A stretch of 11,029 nt of DNA. Source: an uncultured Corynebacterium sp. (GTDB lineage: Bacteria > Actinomycetota > Actinomycetes > Mycobacteriales > Mycobacteriaceae). Positions 6,845-11,029 of the stretch are shown here, in pieces. The stretch spans positions 1-11,029 of the forward strand of contig NZ_CAMIGN010000022.1 in assembly GCF_946221935.1 (NCBI RefSeq), given 5' to 3'. Position 1 is the first letter of the stretch; each line of letters begins with the position of its first letter. A model generated the notes under the pieces. The model saw only the letters and a program-made list of their open reading frames with translations. It had not been told where the DNA came from and did not search any database. Made by a program: the position numbers and the translations under genes.

Positions 6845-7282
6845 CTAGTTGAAAGACGGGCAGACGAGTACAAATAGTGATGTCGGAACCCGATGTCCGT
6901 CGCGATCGGTCGCAAAGCCAGTAGGAGATTGAAACTGCAGGGTTGTCTTACCTGTCCAAGGTAAACGGAAGATCCGTCCAACGACTCCTTCTCTACCTTC
7001 CGGATTTGATTTCAGAACATCTGCTATTTCAAGGCCTTCGGAATCTATCAAAAGGTCGTGTGAAAGAAATGCATCTTGGAGGATGCGCCGTGTGGAGGTT
7101 ACTTCTACTGTTACGTGGAAAGTTTCGTCTTCTGTCAGTTCTTTGATGCCGAGACTTATCGCACCGTCTGCTAAGCCCACTAGAGGAGTGGTCTGCCAGA
7201 TGAGGTCGTCGCTTGCGTCTTGAGATCCAAAAAACTCCACGCCAGCTAGCTCTGGTTCAATGTCTAGCTCTATTTTCGGCAT
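6845..7282 (-). CDS. Hypothetical protein, presumed immunity protein
   Basis: This 145-residue soluble protein has no signal peptide, membrane segment or family I recognise. It is acidic (MPKIELDIEPELAGVEFFGS) and looks rich in beta-strands, with repeated short hydrophobic stretches such as ETFHVTVEV and GRIFRLPW. The start at ATG 7282 follows AGGA, eight bases after the stop of a broken toxin tip. That position is the only basis for calling it an immunity protein; in Rhs and similar systems the immunity gene comes directly after the toxin tip. About 560 bases of gene-free DNA follow it. It is lower in GC than rpsA and than the gene at 7491. Confidence 0.62.
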   Translation of the reverse strand: MPKIELDIEPELAGVEFFGSQDASDDLIWQTTPLVGLADGAISLGIKELTEDETFHVTVEVTSTRRILQDAFLSHDLLIDSEGLEIADVLKSNPEGREGVVGRIFRLPWTGKTTLQFQSPTGFATDRDGHRVPTSLFVLVCPSFN

Positions 7283-7290
7283 TGATTGTC

Positions 7291-7450
7291 CTATTCTGTT
7301 CGCTTCACTCGGAAGAAGTCACCGTTCTGAATATTGTTTCGCCTGTAGAAGCCATGTAGACGACCACCCTGGGGTTGAGTCAGGGCTTTGGGAAAAACCC
7401 GACCTACGAATCAATGGAAGTTGAGGCGGATGCCTAGGACCAAGCCCCCG
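7291..7450 (-). pseudogene. Remnant of a toxin C-terminus
   Basis: On the minus strand an open frame from 7410 to the TAG at 7291 encodes 39 residues: FVGRVFPKALTQPQGGRLHG, then FYRRNNIQNGDFFRVKRTE. The end looks like the last strands of a small secreted toxin domain and stops eight bases before the next gene's start. A TGA at 7411-7413 cuts it upstream. Further up, about 7415-7450 reads GLGPRHPPQ in another frame, a weak echo of LGLTPRLASAQ from the Rhs-core end. The toxin family cannot be named. No start codon or ribosome binding site exists for this piece, so it is a relic. Confidence 0.5.
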
Positions 7451-7490
7451 GGGCACTTCACCTAGTCGTCTCGCCCGTCTGTGCACGACT

Positions 7491-8135
7491 CTATGAGGAG
7501 TATTGTTCCTGCCAGATGCTGAGAAGCTGGTTTTCGGTATAGGCGAAATCTGGGTCGACGTTGGTCACTGCGGTCGTGAGGCGTTGTTCCCATGCCTTCA
7601 TTAAGTCAATGGCTGGGGAAGCGATGGGACCTGTGCCGACTTCGATGGCGTAGTGGAGCACAACGGCTGCGATGGGAAGATCTTGCGCGTACCAGCCGTG
7701 TGATTCTGTGACTTCGAGGTAAGCAGAGGCGTACGTCAGTGCGGTGGCTGGGTCGGTGACGTAGTTGGCGTGTAATTGCGCGAGGCCGTAGTGGTTTAGA
7801 GCGGTTTCTGCTGGATCGGCATCTGTGCTTGTGGCGAGCGCCGCGCAGCGCTTGGTGGTGTCTGCCACGAGGGTGTGGGTGGTTAGTGGGGAACCGGTGA
7901 GCTTTTCGTAATGGACCACCGCGTGGAGCAGCCAGCCGGCGATGGGGGAGTTGTTAAAGAGTGTGGTGGTTGCGGGGAGTGTTTCTGTGCCTTCGGCGGC
8001 GCAGTAGGCCAAGGTGGTGTTGAGGTGGTGGTTGGCGTCGGTGGTGGAGTCGATGTTCCGGAGGAATTGATCGGTTGTGGTTACTGGTGGGTTGGCTGGC
8101 ATGGTGTTGTCAGTCAGGTAGCCGGTGAGCGACAT
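7491..8135 (-). CDS. Hypothetical Thr/Ala-rich helical protein of the toxin array
   Basis: This 214-residue cytoplasmic protein is of unknown family. It is rich in Thr and Ala and seems all-helical, with helix-pair-like stretches (ALNHYGLAQLHANYVTDPAT, LTYASAYLEVTESHGWYAQD) that recall TPR-type packing; this is only an impression. The ribosome binding site is poor (GGCCCTG, 9 bases before ATG 8135), and another ATG at 8102 (MPANPP) is no better supported. It lies 155 bases behind the presumed immunity gene at 8291. Its coding strand is C/A-rich and higher in GC than that gene, a style shared with the gene at 9277 and with the second half of the gene at 4758. It may be a second immunity protein or an accessory factor. 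Confidence 0.7.
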   Translation of the reverse strand: MSLTGYLTDNTMPANPPVTTTDQFLRNIDSTTDANHHLNTTLAYCAAEGTETLPATTTLFNNSPIAGWLLHAVVHYEKLTGSPLTTHTLVADTTKRCAALATSTDADPAETALNHYGLAQLHANYVTDPATALTYASAYLEVTESHGWYAQDLPIAAVVLHYAIEVGTGPIASPAIDLMKAWEQRLTTAVTNVDPDFAYTENQLLSIWQEQYSS

Positions 8136-8290
8136 GTTGATTTGCAGGGCCTTTGTACTTGGTTTAAACGAACTGTTTGCTAAAAGCTCTTTTTTCGACC
8201 AGACTCGACGTATTACGCGGTTTCGGATTCTTTCAGATAGATACTCTAATCCGCATGTACGTACAGATCCTGTTTGAAGATTCGCGATGC

Positions 8291-8818
8291 TTAGATATCA
8301 GTCGAGCGTCGAAGAAAACTAGTACTAGGTTTATGAACTCCGTCCGTTTCGGCATCTCGAAATGTAAGTCCTCGGCAGTCCAAGTTTTTGTTCATCCATT
8401 GTGCGAAATCTACTGATAGAAATTGTCTAACGCACAATGTAGGGTTCACGTTGAATTCTAGGAGCCGGAAGATATTTGCTGCTGGGGTATCCGACAATAG
8501 ATTGAAAGCGCGGAAACCAATGTAAAAGCCATGTTGCGACTTCACGGTGCACTCGAGAACGTCCCCACCGTTTTCTTTCAGCTTGGGACGAAGTATATCT
8601 GCTACTTTCTTTTTCGCGATCAACATATCGTCGAAGTTGGTTAGCCCAAATTGGGGCAGTTCAGAACCGTCTTCTTCCGTACGTTCCTCAATTACCTCTA
8701 GAGTTCCTCGTCGAAAGGATTCTTTAGTTAATGCAGCGCTGAAGTCGAGGTCTATTGCGTTCGAGGGGGTTGCAAATCGTGCGGTTGAAAAGTTTGTACC
8801 TGGATAGATGATTCTCAT
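8291..8818 (-). CDS. Hypothetical protein, presumed immunity protein
   Basis: This 175-residue soluble protein starts at ATG 8818, eight bases after GAGGAA. That site overlaps the stop of the Cys-rich toxin tip, so tip and immunity gene were once one transcription and translation unit. Late in the protein VRQFLSVDFAQWMNKNLDCR, followed by GLTFRDAETD, faintly resembles the end of DUF1629/Imm11-type immunity proteins, where a fixed pattern of partner residues leads to G-L-x-F. I do not trust this enough to name it. No membrane segment, signal peptide or enzymatic motif is visible. Lower GC than the backbone suggests horizontal origin with its toxin. Confidence 0.65.
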   Translation of the reverse strand: MRIIYPGTNFSTARFATPSNAIDLDFSAALTKESFRRGTLEVIEERTEEDGSELPQFGLTNFDDMLIAKKKVADILRPKLKENGGDVLECTVKSQHGFYIGFRAFNLLSDTPAANIFRLLEFNVNPTLCVRQFLSVDFAQWMNKNLDCRGLTFRDAETDGVHKPSTSFLRRSTDI

Positions 8819-8829
8819 AGTTCACTTCC

Positions 8830-9169
8830 TCATTTAGCGGAACAATTAGAGCTCGGACAACAGAAGTCCAGATTGTCGTGAATCTCTGACTTCATGCAGT
8901 TTGGACAAGAACTCGTCTCGAGTGCTCGAAACTTCGTAAAGGTGGGTGTCCTTCGGCGAGTATAGTTTCTCGCACCGCTGCTGAGTTTTGCTTGTGGTGC
9001 TTGAGTTCGTACCTTCCCAGATGCCTTTGGTTCATTCCGTGTGGCCTTGCTATAGGCCATTTACCCAAGTGCGTTTACCCAGCTTGTTGCCTGGATAGCA
9101 TACCCCTTGTGCCGATGCGAGCCGTGGTGCGAGTCCTAGTGGGCCTTGGGCGATACAGGCCCCCAAGGC
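8830..9169 (-). pseudogene. Broken Rhs-core end with a Cys-rich toxin tip
   Basis: Reading leftward from 9169, the core end ALGACIAQGPLGLAPRLASA is well kept. A run of four Gs at 9104-9107, where the copy at 10846-10969 has three, shifts the frame. In the shifted frame the text continues YAIQATSWVNALG, then a TAA (9061-9063), then a 76-residue stretch from 9060 to the TGA at 8830. That tip is basic in its first half (SGARNYTRRRTPTFTKFRAL). It ends with CPNC at residues 52-55, then FCC and a final C near the end, a possible zinc-binding knuckle. No toxin family is recognised. The frameshift and the stop mean the tip can no longer be made as part of a Rhs protein. The ATG at 9060 has no clear ribosome binding site. 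Confidence 0.62.
9061..9169 (-). repeat. Copy of the Rhs-core end with frameshift
   Basis: At the DNA level this aligns with 10846-10969 (for example CGCCCAAGGCCCACTAGGAC against CGCCCAAGACTCACTAGGAC). The encoded pattern is ALGACIAQGPLGLAPRLASA then YAIQATSWVNALG, against TLGAYNAQDSLGLTPRLASA then YVDQAAFWVDILG. This is the Corynebacterium-style counterpart of the QDPIGLxGGxNLYxYVxNP segment that ends Rhs cores. The stretch 9170-9276 upstream of it shows no supported minus-strand coding. Confidence 0.75.
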
Positions 9170-9276
9170 CGCTTCAGCGTCGACGTCAACGGTGCGTACC
9201 AGGCTATCGATGGCGGTGGTGGCGCGGTGGCTTACTTAGCTTCTTCCGACGCTACGTACACCTTGTGGGATGTGCG

Positions 9277-9948
9277 CTATGAGATATCTAGTTTGCTCCA
9301 GCCTGTGGTGGAGTGGTCAGTGGTGGTCATCCAGGTGGATAGTTCTCGGATGACACTCCGGGCGTCGTTCCTCATGCACCAATAATGGTGTTGAGCATCG
9401 CCGAGGCGCATCTCTACACGGTAGTTGTTGTCGGCTGGGCTGAAGTAGCACTGGATATAGTGCTGATCTTTGGTGTTGTCGCTAATGATCAGGAAGTCCC
9501 GCGGATCGGTTCCGATATTGCGGCTTGCTAATGAACGGGCATTGGCGGTGACGTGGTCGATCCAAGAAGGAATGCTGCGAAGACTAGCCCACGGGGCGTA
9601 GAGCTGTGAGGTTTCGGTGGTGAAGTGTGAGTTTTCGTCACCGAAGGTCCATACCAGTTGATTGTTCTCGAGGATGGTCAGCGTGGTGAAGTAGGAAAGG
9701 ACGGGGCTGATGAGCTGGAGTAGTTGGGGGATGTGCTCGTTGTTGTCTTTGATGGCGATGCATTCTGCACCGGTGAGTTCCACGGAGATCTTGTGGGGTG
9801 ACAATATATTGGTGAGATGCTGATGGAGCTGAAGTGTATGCGCCGAAGTGTGTTTGTCTGCGCGACCGGCGGAAATGACGAGGTTATAAATATCCTCCCG
9901 CTCAGTTGGAGCGGTGGGGAGGTGGATGATAATTCGTTCCGTACTCAT
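9277..9948 (-). CDS. Hypothetical protein of the toxin array
   Basis: This 223-residue soluble protein belongs to no family I can name. It looks like a two-part alpha/beta protein. The N-terminal half has RIIIHLPTAP and a His/Leu-rich helical stretch (HTLQLHQHLTNIL). The C-terminal half has a beta-hairpin-like series (DFLIISDNTKDQHYIQCYFS, YRVEMRLGDAQHHYW) and a final helix (VIRELSTWM). The second half is reminiscent of small actinobacterial chaperone-like or immunity domains in which IQ, VE-R and HY-type strands alternate, but this is not decisive. It lies 79 bases behind the gene at 10028 on the same strand. The start at ATG 9948 has only a weak GAGATAG upstream. Its C/A-rich codon style matches the gene at 7491, which holds the same second place in its module. 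Confidence 0.68.
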   Translation of the reverse strand: MSTERIIIHLPTAPTEREDIYNLVISAGRADKHTSAHTLQLHQHLTNILSPHKISVELTGAECIAIKDNNEHIPQLLQLISPVLSYFTTLTILENNQLVWTFGDENSHFTTETSQLYAPWASLRSIPSWIDHVTANARSLASRNIGTDPRDFLIISDNTKDQHYIQCYFSPADNNYRVEMRLGDAQHHYWCMRNDARSVIRELSTWMTTTDHSTTGWSKLDIS

Positions 9949-10027
9949 TATGTTCTATCTCATTTCGCGATTGTGTTGCGGAGGTACCACTTGCGTAGAA
10001 GAGGTATGAGTTATGGCGTTGGGAGAT

Positions 10028-10612
10028 TCAGTTTCCCATTTGAGAATAGTATTGTTCCCATTCTTCTAGCGTTAGCTCTCGGTTCGTGACGAGGAAATAT
10101 CTCGCATTGCTTGGTGGAGCTGAAGCCATGGTGACGTCAAGTCCGTTTTCTTCGAGGTAATCTAAGATTCGCTGCTCGTTCATCTCCTGTGTCCTCATTG
10201 GAAAATCGGATGCCATGGAATCCTCAGCGGTCTTTTTTCCAAGCCATTGTTGCCGGTAGGAGCGTGTCATCATATCTAACTCGTTCGAGTAGGTAATGAG
10301 TACCCATTGTTGGGATGCTTCGGTCTTCGTAATTGCCATTCCCAGTGGTGGACGTTCGAGATCTTTCCAGGTGTGAATTAAGAGTTGAAATAGACGATCC
10401 GACTCGTCAAGTGAATAGCTAACTGCAGTTACGCCGTTCCGTTCCTGGAAAATCCAAACTCGATCGAGATTTGAAAATGGCTCAGTAGGCTTCTCAATTT
10501 CATCGAAGTTGAGAAAAAAGGGATCAAAGTCACTTTTGACCGTTTCGATGGCGGTATCTACACCTTGCCAAAAAAATGCCGTGGGTTGGTTATATGCAAT
10601 TTCAAAAGTCAA
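10028..10612 (-). CDS. Hypothetical protein, presumed immunity protein
   Basis: This 194-residue acidic, soluble protein has no recognised family. It starts at TTG 10612, seven bases after AAGGCGG and two bases after the stop of the nuclease-like toxin tip. This tight spacing supports the unusual TTG start and a toxin-immunity pairing; the first internal ATG is far downstream (MAITKTEAS), inside the conserved-looking body. Visible features are aromatic-rich strands (FDPFFLNFDEIEKP, RVWIFQERNGVTAVSYS) and a basic Arg/Gln segment (RSYRQQWLGKK). The protein ends in EEWEQYYSQMGN. If the pairing is right, it would neutralise a PD-(D/E)XK-like DNase in the cytoplasm. Confidence 0.65.
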   Translation of the reverse strand: MTFEIAYNQPTAFFWQGVDTAIETVKSDFDPFFLNFDEIEKPTEPFSNLDRVWIFQERNGVTAVSYSLDESDRLFQLLIHTWKDLERPPLGMAITKTEASQQWVLITYSNELDMMTRSYRQQWLGKKTAEDSMASDFPMRTQEMNEQRILDYLEENGLDVTMASAPPSNARYFLVTNRELTLEEWEQYYSQMGN

Positions 10613-10614
10613 AT

Positions 10615-10969
10615 CTATCCGCCTTGAATGAGGGTGATATTGCCAAGTGGATCGTTCATCGCTATTCGTGATTCGTGCCCTAATCTACGAGCAGAGGGAA
10701 AGCGATCCCATTCTACGAAATATCTTTGATTGTTTAGGGTGTATTGGAGGTCAGGACGATTCTGTCCGACATCGTATCCTGCCTCCTATCGGCTTGAAAG
10801 TACTGTCGCACCATCAACCAGGATCGGTGGCGTGAGGTTTCTTGTGAGCAACGGAGCCTACGAGCCCGAGAATATCCACCCAGAATGCTGCTTGGTCGAC
10901 ATACCCTTGTGCGGAGGCTAAACGTGGGGTAAGTCCTAGTGAGTCTTGGGCGTTGTAGGCACCCAGGGT
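10615..10969 (-). pseudogene. Broken Rhs-core end with PD-(D/E)XK-like nuclease tip
   Basis: The core end is intact from 10969: TLGAYNAQDSLGLTPRLASA, then YVDQAAFWVDILGLVGS. The same frame hits a TGA after HKKPHATDPG. In the next frame the toxin continues as PPILVDGATVLSSR, a TAG, then EAGYDVGQNRPDLQYTLNNQ, RYFVEWDRFPSARRLGHES, and ends DPLGNITLIQGG with TAG at 10615-10617. RPD, then twelve residues, then E-x-D fits the PD-(D/E)XK nuclease core, and the following GHESRIAMNDP block resembles known polymorphic-toxin tips of that type. So one frameshift and one nonsense codon (a CAG to TAG change would explain it) separate this from an intact tip. The upstream Rhs core is cut at 10969 by a probable insertion sequence. 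Confidence 0.68.
10846..10969 (-). repeat. Best-kept copy of the Rhs-core end
   Basis: This is the reference copy of the recurring segment. Its frame is uninterrupted over 39 codons (TLGAYNAQDSLGLTPRLASA, YVDQAAFWVDILGLVGS). The QD-S-LGL start and the W-V-D-x-LGL end match the known junction of Rhs cores with their variable tips, where DPLGL-type motifs stand. The homology to the copy at 9061-9169 stops at 10969, exactly where the insertion-sequence-like end begins. Confidence 0.75.
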
Positions 10970-11029
10970 GGGACTGGGCCCGACCCCCGGAAAGTGGACA
11001 CATCGGGGGCTAGCTATGCTGCTGTGGTC
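10969..11029. mobile_element. Terminal inverted repeat of a probable IS3-type insertion sequence
   Basis: From 10969 the plus strand reads TGGGACTGGGCCCGACCCCC, followed by GGAAAGTGGACACA. This is the familiar end of many IS3-family elements (TGG-ACT, then CCCC, then AAAGT-GGACA). The element would extend beyond the window. The Rhs-core homology breaks exactly at its first base, which supports an insertion there. The other end and the target duplication are out of sight, so the family assignment is provisional. Confidence 0.55.

Noticed and set aside
8177..8416. Plus-strand 79-codon frame
   Set aside because: More than half overlaps the gene at 8291 on the other strand; no ribosome binding site or family pattern.
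9146..9385. Plus-strand frame with protein-like start (FSVDVNGAYQAIDGGGG)
   Set aside because: It runs antisense through the Rhs-core end copy and into the 3' end of the gene at 9277, both better supported; it has no ribosome binding site and its second half is a shadow.

Overview
The window looks like an Actinomycetota chromosome, most probably Corynebacterium. I infer this from the GC-rich ribosomal protein S1 gene with the long acidic C-terminal tail usual in actinobacteria, the GTG starts with GGAGG-type ribosome binding sites, and the mycobacterial-type relatives (EspI-like ATPase, actinobacterial lytic transglycosylase). No species can be fixed from the sequence alone.

Layout, left to right. 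(1) Bases 1-818 (+): the 3' end of rpsA, closed by a strong terminator at 883-916. (2) Bases 936-3613 (-): a compact four-gene cell-envelope operon. In transcription order it encodes a proline/glutamine-rich MinD/ParA-type ATPase resembling mycobacterial EspI, a lytic-transglycosylase-like lipoprotein that has lost its catalytic Glu, a proline-rich lipoprotein, and a small tail-anchored membrane protein. (3) Divergent from it, bases 3762-4574 (+): a second ParA/MinD-like protein without a Walker A motif, followed by a 27-codon membrane-segment frame (4639-4722) that looks like the stump of a lost downstream gene. Together these resemble part of a secretion or conjugation locus whose right half is missing.

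(4) Bases 4758-11029 (-): a lower-GC accessory island that I read as a graveyard array of Rhs/YD-repeat polymorphic-toxin tips with their immunity genes. The last residues of the Rhs core (pattern DxLGLxPRLASAQG, then YVDQAAFWVDxLG) recur at 10846-10969, at 9061-9169 (with a one-base insertion), in a decayed form at 6124-6193, and perhaps as a trace near 7410-7450. Each copy is followed on the minus strand by a broken toxin C-terminus: a PD-(D/E)XK-like nuclease tip, a Cys-rich tip, a short unknown tip and a GIY-YIG nuclease tip. Each broken tip is followed 2-11 bases later by an intact gene with its own ribosome binding site, except in the GIY-YIG module, where a 27-codon frame lies between. 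These intact genes are the presumed immunity proteins. Three modules carry a second, C/A-rich gene behind the first. In the leftmost module this second part is fused in frame, giving an Imm26-like plus Imm51-like protein.

The toxin reading frames are all destroyed while the presumed immunity genes stay open. This fits displaced toxin tips whose immunity genes are kept for protection against sister strains. The main Rhs gene would lie to the right of the window, but at 10969 the last core copy is cut by what looks like the terminal inverted repeat of an IS3-type insertion sequence.
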